Assembly (NCBI RefSeq): GCF_026240635.1
Contig: NZ_CP110848.1
Coordinates: 3,305,741-3,369,740 of the forward strand
Length of the DNA: 64,000 bases
Direction: 5' to 3'
Source of the DNA: Trichothermofontia sichuanensis B231
GTDB taxonomy: Bacteria > Cyanobacteriota > Cyanobacteriia > B231
The notes beneath the pieces are model-generated. The model saw only the letters and a program-made list of their open reading frames with translations. It made no database searches and was not told the origin of the DNA. Positions 28,549-38,900 of this stretch are shown here, piece by piece. Numbering within the stretch: position 1 is the first letter of the stretch; each line of letters opens with the position of its first letter. The position numbers and the translations under genes were made by a program.

Positions 28549-28650
28549 ATAGGGTGGGCTGCACCGGCGGGCTGCACCCAGCCTACCTATGTAAAACGGT
28601 ACTTTATGATGAGGTCAAGGCTGTAGTGATTGGCAAAGGAATACTGCTCT

Positions 28651-30159
28651 CTAAGCCGCTAGGTGAGTTTCTACCACACTAGCCAGTCGCTCAGTCCAGT
28701 GGTTAACCAGGTTGGCATCGGCGGCTTCCACCATTATCCGGATCAACGGTTCGGTTCCCGAAGCCCGCACCAGCACCCGACCACGATCGCCCATATCCGC
28801 TTCTGCCTGCGCGATCGCCCGTTGGACTGCTTCACACTGCTGCCAATTGAGCCGCCGCTGGCGATCGCCGACCCGTACATTATGTAACCGCTGGGGATAG
28901 GTTTGAAAACTACTATCCACCATCTCAGCCAGAGATTGGTTCCAGTGTTGCACCAGGGCTGCCAAATGCAAGGCGGTGAGAATTCCATCGCCGGTAATGC
29001 TGTAGTGATGGCAGAGAATGTGCCCCGACTGTTCCCCGCCCAACATCGCTCCCTGGGCCACCATTGCTGCAAACACATGTTGATCGCCGACGGGTGTGCG
29101 TACAAGGGTGCCCCCCTGCGCTTGCCAGGCGCGTTCAAAGCCTAGATTGGCCATGACCGTCGAGATGATTGTATTTCCGGGTAATTGTTGTGCTTGACGG
29201 AGGTGTTGGCCCCAGAAATAGAGAATGTAATCTCCATTAATGGCCCGTCCCTTTGCATCCACCGCCAGCGCCCGGTCAGCGTCGCCATCAAAGGCAAATC
29301 CTAGATCGGCCCCGTAGGCAATGACGGTTTCTTGTAGCGTTTGCAAGTGAGTTGAACCACAGTTGACGTTAATGCGATCGCCATCCGGTCGATCGTGGAG
29401 ACAAATGACTTCAGCCCCCAGCCTCCGAAACACTGCCGGGGCAATATGCACCGCTGCTCCCCAGGCTAAGTCTAAGACAATCCGCATGCCTTGCAGGAGC
29501 GGGACTTCCGGCCTGGTGGGGATCAGGGGACGGTAGAGCGAATCGGTATACTGATCCACCAGTTCCGAGCGTAGATAGTAGCGTCCCCACTGATTGGATG
29601 GGGTGACCGTTGCAGCAAGCCCCTCGGTCATCTGACCGCGTATTGCTGCTTCAATTTGGGCTTGCAGATGGGGCGATAGCTTGGTCCCTGCCGCGTCAAA
29701 AAATTTAATTCCGTTATCTTCGGGTGGATTATGGCTAGCAGAGACCATCACGCCTCCGATCGCTTCAGTCATACGGGTCAGGTGGGCCACACCTGCGGTA
29801 GGACACAGCCCTAAATTCCATACTTCCAGCCCCGCAGCCGTAAAGCCACTGGCTAGGGCCATCACCAGCATGTCACTGGAATTACGCGAGTCCTGACCAA
29901 TAATGATCGGTCCTGTGTGGGTTGCCTCGGTTTTAAGGCTGTGGCCAGCCCAGAACCCCAACTGCATCGCCAGGGGAGCGGTTAAGAGTTCCCCCACATG
30001 CCCCCGTACGCCATCGGTGCCAAACAGGGGAGTATCTGGCAGAGATACTAGATTCCAGGGTATTGCTGATGATAGGGATGACCCAAGCGCGGGGAGCGGT
30101 GTTGTTCCGTTAGCAGTTGCAGGCCGGTCCGTAGACCGTTGCGCCGAGGAAGCGATCAT
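28651..30159 (-). CDS. glmM: Phosphoglucosamine mutase
   Basis: GlmM converts glucosamine-6-phosphate to glucosamine-1-phosphate for UDP-GlcNAc synthesis. Seen: LFGTDGVRG near residue 45, the phosphoserine loop SASHNP (Ser142) and [10 protein letters not shown], the metal loop DGDADR and the phosphate-binding end [15 protein letters not shown]. The start used is ATG 30159, giving 502 residues; the frame is open to 30183. The first 40 residues before LFGTDG are an extension beyond the usual N-terminus. It stands divergent from the PEP-CTERM gene. Confidence 0.93.
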   Translation of the reverse strand: MIASSAQRSTDRPATANGTTPLPALGSSLSSAIPWNLVSLPDTPLFGTDGVRGHVGELLTAPLAMQLGFWAGHSLKTEATHTGPIIIGQDSRNSSDMLVMALASGFTAAGLEVWNLGLCPTAGVAHLTRMTEAIGGVMVSASHNPPEDNGIKFFDAAGTKLSPHLQAQIEAAIRGQMTEGLAATVTPSNQWGRYYLRSELVDQYTDSLYRPLIPTRPEVPLLQGMRIVLDLAWGAAVHIAPAVFRRLGAEVICLHDRPDGDRINVNCGSTHLQTLQETVIAYGADLGFAFDGDADRALAVDAKGRAINGDYILYFWGQHLRQAQQLPGNTIISTVMANLGFERAWQAQGGTLVRTPVGDQHVFAAMVAQGAMLGGEQSGHILCHHYSITGDGILTALHLAALVQHWNQSLAEMVDSSFQTYPQRLHNVRVGDRQRRLNWQQCEAVQRAIAQAEADMGDRGRVLVRASGTEPLIRIMVEAADANLVNHWTERLASVVETHLAA

Positions 30160-30332
30160 ACTTTCAATCTCCACACACAACACACGACTAGGAGCATAGC
30201 ACTTCCTCCCTGGCTCAGCTTCATTTCTAGCATTTGCATCAGATTATTGGTCCTGTTCCCTGGTCTCAGGTAATAAAAATTACCATACTGCTGGTAGAAG
30301 GATTACGAACGCTGAGATTGAGGAGGGAAGCC

Positions 30333-31172
30333 ATGTTCCTTTGTCGCAATGGATGGCAGGCTGCCGTGACTAGCGTATGGTTAGCCAGTGCGATCGCCAC
30401 GACGCCAGTACAAGCCTTTTCCCTGGGGGGATGGGATTATGCCATTGGTGCCTTCGATAATGGGACAGGGGGCAGTATTTTTGAGGTGCATGGGATTGCG
30501 ATTCAGCAAGTCAACAATCAGATGATTGTGGCTCTCAATGCTAATATGCCGTTAACAGGGACGGGCGATCCTGTAATCCCTATCAGTTGGGGGGATTTAT
30601 TTTTTAACTTTAGCTATCTGAATAGCTTTAATGCAGCCAATGGTCAGCTCTGGGGTATTCGATTCTCGCCAGTTTCCGACTCGCTGGTTGAGGTAGGCGT
30701 TTATCGCAATGTCACGGCTCGCAATGTGACCGCTTTCAATATGGGTTTCTCTAATCTGGGGGAATACAGTGTTGCCGTTGGAGGAAATCATCAATGGGGA
30801 GATTTGCCTGCCTATGATGCCAATCCTTCCTACTTCGATGGTCAGGAAACTGGAACATGGACGATCCTCAATTCGATCGCCACGGGGACACGGGTAGGGG
30901 ATATTCAAATGCTGAATGCTAGTGCCCTGGCAGGATTAGATTTTGGCTACTTCGGAGCCAAGGGCAGTGAGACGATCGCATTCAGTTTTGAGCGTCCCAA
31001 TGACTTTGTGGGTGAATTTATCGTTAGCCTCATGCTGGAATGCGCAAACGACGGTATTGTCATTCGTTCGGAAGCTGTTCCAGAACCGATGACAGTTTTG
31101 GGGTTAGGGTTGGCCGCGATCGGCTTGGGGGCTTTGCAATACCGACAAAAGCGGCAATCGGACAGAGTTTGA
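30333..31172 (+). CDS. PEP-CTERM exported surface protein
   Basis: A 279-residue protein. ATG 30333 has GAGGAGGGAAG just upstream and begins a signal peptide (VTSVWLASAIATTPVQAF). The mature part is rich in Asn, Gly and aromatic residues, with DLFFNFSYLNSF and WGIRFSP typical of a cyanobacterial exosortase-dependent repeat-free family. The C-terminus carries the sorting signal VPEPMTVLGLGLAAIGLGAL followed by a basic tail (RQKRQSDR). It is expected to be processed by an exosortase/archaeosortase-type enzyme (EpsH/Xrt); none is encoded in this window. The frame upstream of 30333 is probably untranslated. Confidence 0.82.
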   Translation: MFLCRNGWQAAVTSVWLASAIATTPVQAFSLGGWDYAIGAFDNGTGGSIFEVHGIAIQQVNNQMIVALNANMPLTGTGDPVIPISWGDLFFNFSYLNSFNAANGQLWGIRFSPVSDSLVEVGVYRNVTARNVTAFNMGFSNLGEYSVAVGGNHQWGDLPAYDANPSYFDGQETGTWTILNSIATGTRVGDIQMLNASALAGLDFGYFGAKGSETIAFSFERPNDFVGEFIVSLMLECANDGIVIRSEAVPEPMTVLGLGLAAIGLGALQYRQKRQSDRV

Positions 31173-31486
31173 TTGGGTACTGGGTTGACTAAGCAATCTT
31201 TGCTTTTTACATAAGAAGTGAGAAGTCAGAAGCTAGAAGTGAGAAGTGAGGTAGGAAGCAAAAAAAACTGCTTCTCTGGATTGACTGAGCTTGCTCTGGG
31301 AGAGGGGGTGAGGGCCGTTCAAGGTGTGTCAGTCAATCGGGATTGGATACTCCGGCTTCGCTGAACAGGGATCCAAGGCGCTAACTGGCTGAGATCTCGC
31401 CCGCAGGCTAAGATGGAACCGGATGCTCATTTGCTGGCCTCCAGTTAAGCCAGATACCCCCTTGTGTTTTATGGACTATCAAGTTT
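31173..31486. other. Intergenic region with GAAGTGAGAAGT repeats
   Basis: About 310 bases. A purine-rich stretch near 31208-31258 contains several imperfect GAAGTGAGAA units, and a short CTCTGGGAGAGG core follows. No gene is seen. At the end, a 16-base direct duplication (TATGGACTATCAAGTT type) spans the start of the next gene. Confidence 0.5.
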
Positions 31487-34400
31487 ATGGACTATCAAGC
31501 ATTTTTAGCACAATTACCAGAGTTATATAGCCAGTGGGGGCAAGAGACTGTTACTCCAAAATCTGAAGCCTTTCAATCCATCATCAATACGCTATCGGCA
31601 GCAACCAGCCCTAACATTTTACAACTTTTGAATTGTACCGTAGGCTGCTTGGATGCTAATGAAGTTTACTGCGAAGTCGGACCAGTCCAGGCTGCAACGC
31701 TAGTGGGTGCCTTGCTCAATCATCCTGATTGTGTCGCCTGGACAATCGGAGATTTTGGGCCAGAAGGTGATCCAGAAATAGCTTTTGAAGCATTGGTTAA
31801 TCAACTAGAACAATTTGGCCTAGCTGATCAGGTGCTACTGCATAGCCAGACGGTTGACAGTTTTTTTTATGAATTACGCTCATTAGATCAGCCTCAAAAA
31901 ATTGGAGTTTACTATTATCGTGGGCCTTCTGACTACCGATCGCAACTACTTGGCCTTGCCCTAGCTAAAGAGTTCTTGGCCGATCAAGCTCTAATTATTG
32001 TCGATAATAGTGATTATGAGGCGGTTGAACAGGCAATTGTCGATTTTATGCTCCTAAATCCGGTATGTCGTAGTCTGATACAACTAAAAAATTGTCCCAA
32101 TAGACATTCAAAAAATTTTTATCATACTGTTCACATTCTGGGCTGGGATAAGCAAAATAATGAGCTTCTTGAATTTACAGAAATCGAACGTCGTAACCAA
32201 AAATACTTCCTGGAGTATCTGCAAAGGTCCAATGAAAAGTTTATCGAAAAAAATAATCAGTTAAAACAGCTTCTCAAAGAGGCAGCTTCACTTCATTATG
32301 CAGGGCATTGGATAGAAGCGATCAAGAAATATCTGGCGTACTTAGAGGAAAATGAGTATGATGCAGAAGCCTGGCATGATCTCGGTATGACTTTTTTCAA
32401 ATTAGGAAACTATAGTGATGCTTTGCGGGCTGTGAGTACTGCACTCAACCTTGATGACGCTGTAGCTCTCAGACACTATAGTCTGGGTATGGTTTTGCAG
32501 CATAGTGGTCAGGTAGATGCCGCGATCGCTGCTTATTATCAGGCGCTTGAACGTGATCCCAATATGATTGATGCCTATAATAATATAGGCACCTTGCTAA
32601 TGCAACAAGATCGCTTAAGTGAAGCTGAGGCAATCTATCGGCAGGCTACAGTCATTAAACCCGATCATTTTGGGGCTTATCTCAATCTGGGAAATATTGC
32701 CTTTGTTTTGCAAAATTATGACGCTGCGATCGCTGCTTATGAAACAGCACTACGTTGTAAGCCAGGTTATCCTGATAGCCTCATGAATCTGGCGATCGCG
32801 CTAGAGAAGAAAGGCGATATTCAGCAAGCTAATCTATATTTTGCTCAAGCCTATGAAGCCCTAGGAGATTATGGCTCTGTTATCAAATACTACCAACAGT
32901 ATTTAAATCTAGTTGAAGATAAATCAACAATTTCACCTGATATTTATCTGGGATTGGCTAATGCCTATCAGATTCAAAATCATTTTTCAGAAGCGATCGC
33001 TACCTGCCAAGAGGGGGCAGCTTTCTACCCCAACGATCCAGAATTTGCCCTGAGGCTGGTTCATATTTTACAACAAGCAGGACAAACACAAGCAGCGATC
33101 CAGGTTGCCCGCGATGCCTCAGTTCAATTTCCGGATAACCTGGCCTTAAAACTGGCGATCGGACTAACGTTACCGGTGATTTATGAATCAGAAGCCGAAA
33201 TTGAGATCTACCGTGAACATTTTATCGAGTCCTTGACCCAATTAGTCAATCAAACTCCGTTAGACACAGAATTAAACCGCCGACAAGCCCTGAAAAGTCT
33301 CAACTATAGAACAACGTTCTTACTACAATATCAGGGCAAGGACGATCGGGATCTCCAAAGGATGTATGGCGAGTTTGTCCATCGTGTTATGGTGACAAAC
33401 TATCCCCAATGGTCACAGCCCTTATCCCTGCCTGCGCTTAGCCCTGGTGGCCGTCTTCGCGTTGGCTATGTTTCTGATTGTTTACGTTTCCATACAGTCG
33501 GTCAACTTTTTATTGGTTGGCTCAAGCACGCTGATCAAAACAAATTTGAGACTTATTGCTATCACTTGAATGCGATCCAGGATCAAAATACGCAGAAATA
33601 TCGATTGTATAGCCGTGCCTTTCACCATATCCCCAATGATCTGGAAGCCGTTTGCCAGCAAATCATTAACGATCGTCTCCACATTCTCGTTTTTCTAGAT
33701 CTGGGAATGTATCCGCTGGCGACTCAGATTGCCGCCTTGCGGCTAGCCCCAATCCAGTGTTTGACCTGGGGCCATCCGATTACTTCTGGCTTACCCACGA
33801 TCGACTATTTCTTGAGTAGTGATCTCATGGAGCCAGAGAATGGGGATGAACATTATACGGAACAACTGGTTCGCCTGCCCAACATTAGCATTGCCTACGA
33901 GAAACCGATTGTCCCTGAAGTTGAAAATCCCCGTGCCGAATTTGGATTTGCGGAGAACGATATTATTTATCTATCCTGTCAATCATTATTTAAGTATTTA
34001 CCGCGATATGATTTTATTTTTCCCGCGATCGCGCAGCAAGTCAAGCGGGCGCGTTTCGCTTTTATCTCCCATTCCAGTCAATATATTACCGATATCCTTC
34101 GAGAACGGCTATACCGGGCATTTAAGGAATTTAATTTAGATTACGAGCAATTTTGCATTATTTTGCCACGATTAAATCACCAACCTTATCTGCGCTTAAA
34201 CCTAGCTGCGGATATTTTTCTTGACACTTTGAGTTGGTCTGGGGGCAATACAACCCTAGAGGCGATCGCGTGTGGGTTACCGGTGGTGACCTGTCCGGGT
34301 GAATTTATGCGGGGACGCCATGCCTACGGGATTTTGCGGCAAATGGGGGTGACAGCGACGATCGCCCATAATGAATCGGAATATATTGAAATTGCAGTGC

Positions 34401-34531
34401 GCTTAGGCCGGGATGTGGCGTGGCGGGCGGAAATCTGTCAGCAAATGCAAGCCGGTCAGGCGCAATTATATGAAGATGTCACCTGTGTGCGGGCGTTGGA
34501 AGATTTTTATCGGCAAGTGACGGGTTTATGA
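31487..34531 (+). CDS. Methyltransferase-like / TPR / O-GlcNAc transferase (SPINDLY-type) fusion
   Basis: A 1014-residue protein in three parts. Residues 1-230 look like a Methyltransf_24-type class I fold with altered motifs (VYCEVGPVQAATLVGALL, GVYYYRGPSDYRSQ, ALIIVDNSDY). Residues about 260-560 are TPR repeats (YNNIGTLLMQQDRLSEAEAI, YLNLGNIAFVLQNYDAAIAAY). Residues about 620-1014 are a glycosyltransferase family 41 domain with LRVGYVSDCLRFH, CQSLFKYLPRYD and SWSGGNTTLEAIACGLPVVT ending RGRHAYGILRQMG. Such enzymes transfer GlcNAc or fucose to protein Ser/Thr or act on surface glycans. The gene is clearly more AT-rich than its neighbours, which suggests acquisition. Start ATG 31487 lies inside a 16-base duplication. 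Confidence 0.85.
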   Translation: MDYQAFLAQLPELYSQWGQETVTPKSEAFQSIINTLSAATSPNILQLLNCTVGCLDANEVYCEVGPVQAATLVGALLNHPDCVAWTIGDFGPEGDPEIAFEALVNQLEQFGLADQVLLHSQTVDSFFYELRSLDQPQKIGVYYYRGPSDYRSQLLGLALAKEFLADQALIIVDNSDYEAVEQAIVDFMLLNPVCRSLIQLKNCPNRHSKNFYHTVHILGWDKQNNELLEFTEIERRNQKYFLEYLQRSNEKFIEKNNQLKQLLKEAASLHYAGHWIEAIKKYLAYLEENEYDAEAWHDLGMTFFKLGNYSDALRAVSTALNLDDAVALRHYSLGMVLQHSGQVDAAIAAYYQALERDPNMIDAYNNIGTLLMQQDRLSEAEAIYRQATVIKPDHFGAYLNLGNIAFVLQNYDAAIAAYETALRCKPGYPDSLMNLAIALEKKGDIQQANLYFAQAYEALGDYGSVIKYYQQYLNLVEDKSTISPDIYLGLANAYQIQNHFSEAIATCQEGAAFYPNDPEFALRLVHILQQAGQTQAAIQVARDASVQFPDNLALKLAIGLTLPVIYESEAEIEIYREHFIESLTQLVNQTPLDTELNRRQALKSLNYRTTFLLQYQGKDDRDLQRMYGEFVHRVMVTNYPQWSQPLSLPALSPGGRLRVGYVSDCLRFHTVGQLFIGWLKHADQNKFETYCYHLNAIQDQNTQKYRLYSRAFHHIPNDLEAVCQQIINDRLHILVFLDLGMYPLATQIAALRLAPIQCLTWGHPITSGLPTIDYFLSSDLMEPENGDEHYTEQLVRLPNISIAYEKPIVPEVENPRAEFGFAENDIIYLSCQSLFKYLPRYDFIFPAIAQQVKRARFAFISHSSQYITDILRERLYRAFKEFNLDYEQFCIILPRLNHQPYLRLNLAADIFLDTLSWSGGNTTLEAIACGLPVVTCPGEFMRGRHAYGILRQMGVTATIAHNESEYIEIAVRLGRDVAWRAEICQQMQAGQAQLYEDVTCVRALEDFYRQVTGL

Positions 34532-34548
34532 CCTGGACTTTTGCGGAA

Positions 34549-34621
34549 CCACCAAGACACCAAGAACACTAAGTCACACAAAGCGCTTGGTGTTTCTTCG
34601 TGTCCTTCGTGTCTTTGTGGT
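34549..34621. repeat. Long palindromic repeat between convergent genes
   Basis: ACCACCAAGACACCAAGAAC at the left pairs with the right arm ending CGTGTCTTTGTGGT, giving a long imperfect hairpin. Sequences of the ACCACAAAGACACGAAG type recur in many bacterial genomes. It lies 17 bases after one stop and 9 bases from the other, so it may terminate both transcripts. Confidence 0.65.
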
Positions 34622-34630
34622 GAGTCTTCC

Positions 34631-35542
34631 CTACTCCCCCGCCCCGATCGCGGCCATACCCAGCTTCTGTGCCCGATCCTCCGCCTCCGCCATCACCGTG
34701 GCCAACGACTCCAACAACTCACCAGGATGTTTCTCCAGCACCCGCGTTGACAGGGAAACCCGACCTTTCCACTCATCCAAATCCACAATCACTGCCTTGA
34801 TCGTTTGGCCAATTTCAAACAGCACGGGCAAGGAAGCAATATAGGTCTGACTGATTTGCTTAATGTGCAGGAGGGCGGTGGTGCCGCCGATATCTACAAA
34901 CAAGCCATAGGGTTTAATGCTGACGATCGTGCCTTCTACCAATTGGCCGATCGCAAGTCGGCTGATGTTGGCTGATCGCGAGGCCAAACGTTCCGAGAGG
35001 ACCAGTTTTTTCGCCTCTGGGTCCACCGTAAGAAACGTCACGGTTAAACTTTGGCCCACGAAGGTTTCCAACTCATCCCGCAGGCTCAGGTGCGATCGGG
35101 GAATAAAACCCCGTAGGCCCTGGGCATCCACAATCAAACCGCCCTTATTCGTGCCCGTTACCCGCACGGTGATTGTCTGGTTACTGGCCTGTAACGCCAG
35201 GAGGGTATCCCAGGCTTGTTTCAGGGCCAATTGGCGCAGCGACAACATGACCTGACCATCCGCATTCTGTTCCCGGACGATCAGGAATTCCCGTTCTTCC
35301 TGGAGCGGCAAGAGTTGGGTCAAATCCGCTGTAGCGCTAAGGGCGGTCTCCTGACGGGGCAGAAAAGCGAGGGACTTAGCCCCGATATCAACGTAAACGC
35401 CATCGGGTTCGTGGCTGTAGACTTTTCCCCGAATTGTTTGTCCTTTTTGGAACTGGTAGTCATGCTGCTCTAGGGCCTTGGCGAAGTCTTCCATCGAAAA
35501 TTCGGCAACAGCAGACTGGGGGCGGGGTGATTTGGAACTCAT
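34631..35542 (-). CDS. S1 RNA-binding domain protein, ribosomal protein S1-like
   Basis: A 303-residue protein with three S1 domains: residues about 30-105 (GQTIRGKVYSHEPDGVYVDIG), 115-190 (VRVTGTNKGGLIVDAQGLRGFIPRS) and 195-275 (GQLVEGTIVSIKPYGLFVDIGG). Cyanobacteria carry short S1 proteins of this type, often two paralogues (rps1a, rps1b); the divergent sequence and polar tail fit the second form, but the paralogue is not certain. It would bind mRNA during translation initiation. Confidence 0.82.
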   Translation of the reverse strand: MSSKSPRPQSAVAEFSMEDFAKALEQHDYQFQKGQTIRGKVYSHEPDGVYVDIGAKSLAFLPRQETALSATADLTQLLPLQEEREFLIVREQNADGQVMLSLRQLALKQAWDTLLALQASNQTITVRVTGTNKGGLIVDAQGLRGFIPRSHLSLRDELETFVGQSLTVTFLTVDPEAKKLVLSERLASRSANISRLAIGQLVEGTIVSIKPYGLFVDIGGTTALLHIKQISQTYIASLPVLFEIGQTIKAVIVDLDEWKGRVSLSTRVLEKHPGELLESLATVMAEAEDRAQKLGMAAIGAGE

Positions 35543-35996
35543 GATCTATGAATGAACGTGCAAATATAACGAAATGATCGAATCGGCAGGGCGGGAACGG
35601 TTACCCTGATGGCAATCCTGCTACTTCACTTTACTGTTTTTTCCTCAGAAGTAGGCATATCGGACTGAGGGGTAGACCGGGCTGTTGGGCTTATATCGTT
35701 GTCCTGAGCGTTGTCCTGAGCGTCCTAACCTTAAATTTTCATGGCAAACAGGACGGGTGTATTGGGCAATCTGCCATGCTAGCAATGGTCGCCTCTTCCC
35801 CTGAAGCTTGAGAGCAAGGGCGAGTTCCGCATGGGGGTTGTTCGGCAGGCGCACCTTGAACCGGTCTACCCCGTGCTTCTGACACACCCGCAATTGTCTG
35901 CTCCCCACGGGAAACAGTCGCAAGTAACGAAAAACGAGACGCAAGGCAAGGGAGACTTGCCGTTCAAAATTCAAGATTCAAAACTCAACACTGACT
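35543..35996. other. Intergenic region, no convincing gene
   Basis: About 450 bases between the divergent S1 and P-type ATPase genes. It contains a tandem pair of GTTGTCCTGAGC at about 35698-35721. A 109-codon minus-strand frame (35645-35974) has unnatural composition (rich in Arg, Leu, Pro) and is not called. Confidence 0.45.
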
Positions 35997-38900
35997 ATGG
36001 CGCTCCCCCATCAGCCTATCTGGACCCTACCGATCGCTGCCGTCTACGAATCCCTGGCCACCAGTCCCCAGGGGTTATCAGCAGCAGAGGCAGCGCGGCG
36101 GTTGGCACAATTTGGAGCCAATGAACTACCGGAACCAGCCCACCGTCCCCTGTGGTTGCGTTTGACCGATCAACTGACCCACTTTATGGCACTGTTGCTC
36201 TGGGTGGCGGGGGGGTTGGCGTTTGTCTCCCAAATGCCAGAGTTGGGCTGGGCGATCTGGGCCGTGATCGTGATTAACGCCCTTTTCAGCTTTGGGCAAG
36301 AGTTTCAGGCTGAGCGGGCGCTGGGAGCCTTAAAAAAAGTGTTGCCGATGACTGTCATGGTCTACCGGGGGGGAGAATTGCGGCAGATCCCAGCCCGCGA
36401 GTTGGTACGGGGGGATGTGCTGCAACTGGAAGCGGGCGATCGCCTGTCCGCTGACGCACGGTTGGTGTCTGCCGATAGCCTCTATCTCGATGCTTCTGTC
36501 CTGACGGGGGAATCTCTGCCGGTGGCCCGCAATGCTTACCCGGTCCGGTTGCGCGAGGCAATGGCCCTGCGCAACGGCAAACCCCTGACTCGCCACGGCG
36601 AACATCCCCTCCAGGAACGGATGAATCCGGCGGAAATTGCCAACCTGGTCCTGGCAGGTTCAACGGTTGTTGCGGGTCGGGGCATCGCGGTTGTCTATGC
36701 CACGGGGGCACAGACGGAATTTGGCCAGGTGGCCCATCTGACGACGATCGTCAAGCGTGAACCCAGTACCCTGGAAATTCAGGTTGCCCGGATTGTCCGG
36801 GTGATTACGGCGATCGCGATCGGGATGGGGGTGACGGTCTTTCTGCTCAGCTACTGGCTGGTGGGCATGAAGGCCACGGAAAGCTTTTTGTTTGCGATCG
36901 GCATCATCGTCGCCAACGTACCGGAAGGCTTGCTCCCGACCGTAACCCTGGCCTTGGCCCTGGGGGTACAACGCATGGCCCGCCAGAACGCCCTCGTGCG
37001 TCGGCTCTCGGCAGTGGAAACCCTGAGTGCGACCACGGTCATTTGCACCGATAAAACGGGAACACTGACCAAGAATGAGATGACGGTCCGTTACCTGTGG
37101 TTACCCTGGCAGGCCCCTGCCACGCCCGTATTGGCCCAGCCTGCCCAAGGGGAAATCGCCCATTCCCCGGACGAGGATTCGTCGGCACCGCCGCTGCTGG
37201 CCCACACCGCGCCTGCCCCGGTCAATCCCCCCCCTATTTCCCTACAGATTGAAGTCACTGGCTCCGGCTACGATCCCACCCGTGGCATGGTTGTCATTCC
37301 GCCCGACTCCGCTGAAGACTGGAATGTTCACCTCTTACTGGCGGGGGCAGCCCTATGTTCCAATGCTCGCCTGATCCACCTGACGGCCCCTAGTCGCTGG
37401 CAGGAAATCGGCGATCCAACGGAAGCAGCCCTGCTGGTTGCGGCTGCGAAGGCAGGCTTAAATCTGGAAACCTTGCAACGCCAATTTCCCCGCCAGCGTG
37501 AATTGCCCTTCGACTCCCGCCGCCGCATGATGACCGTGGTTTTGGATTGGCGAAGCTCAACGCTATGGCCCATTGACTCTCCCTACCTGGCGTTTACCAA
37601 AGGAGCCCCCCTGGAAGTGCTCCGCCATTGTCAGTCCATCCTGCGTCGGGGTCAGGTGCAGCCCTTAACGGCAGGGGACGGGGATCAGGTTGCAGCCGCC
37701 AACGATAGTCTGGCACGGCAGGGATTTCGGGTGTTAGCGGTGGCTGCTCGCCAAGGGGGGGATGCCCTCCTCCAGTTACGCGCCCAGGAGTTGGAGCAGG
37801 ACTTAACCCTGGTGGGCCTGATCGCCATGTTCGATCCCCCCCGACCAGAGGTGCCGATCGCGATCGCCCAATGTCACCAGGCCGGGATTAAGGCCACGAT
37901 GGTCACCGGTGACTACGGCCTTACTGCTGCGGCGATCGCCCAGCAAATTGGCCTGGTGGGGGAGCCGGTGCGGGTGGTGACGGGGGAAGGCATGGGTCAC
38001 CTGTCCGATGCCCAGTTGCGGCAGATCTTGAAATATCGCACGGGCCTCGTGTTTGCGCGGATGTCACCCGAACATAAGCTGCGGCTGGTGGAGGCGTACA
38101 AACAGATGGGCGAGGTGGTCGCCGTTACGGGGGATGGGGTGAATGATGCCCCGGCCCTGCGATCGGCCCATATTGGCATTGCGATGGGGATGAATGGGAC
38201 CGATGTGGCCCGTGAAGCGGCAGAGATTGTGCTTACAGATGATAATTTCGCCACGATCGTCAGTGCCGTAGCCCAGGGACGGGCCATTTATCAGAATATC
38301 CGCAAGTTCATGACCTATATTTTGGCGTCCAACATTCCGGAAATTGTGCCCTTTCTGGCAATGGTTATCCTGCGCATCCCCCCCGCCCTGACGATTCTGC
38401 AAATTCTGGCAGTGGATTTAGGCACTGATATGGTCCCGGCTCTGGCGTTGGGGGCTGAACCACCGGCAGCCGGGACGATGGAACGTCCCCCCCGGCGGCA
38501 ACAGGACTTTTTACTCGATCGCGCCCTTCTCCTGCGGGCCTATGGTTTCCTAGGGATGATCGAGGCGATCCTGTCAATGGCGGGCTTCTTCTTCGTCTGG
38601 GGGAGTCATGGCTATTCCCTTGCGGAGCTTCAGCAGGTCACCCCGGCTATCCTCACCCACCGCGCTGACCCAGCCGTCATGGCGATCTATCGGCAAGCCA
38701 CCACGATGACCCTGGCAGCGATCGTCGCCTGTCAAGTGGGCAATTTGTTCGCCTGTCGCTCCTCCTGGGCAGACACGGCGCGAACAGCGTGGACTGACCT
38801 TTGGCACCTTTCCTGGCGTCAGAATCCCCTTTTGTGGATTGGGCTGGGGGTGGAATGCCTTGCACTCTGGGCATTTATCTATATTCCCCCCTTACGCCAG

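Noticed and set aside
35645-35974. 109-codon minus-strand frame between the S1 and ATPase genes
   Set aside because: Unnatural composition, no start signal, no motif.
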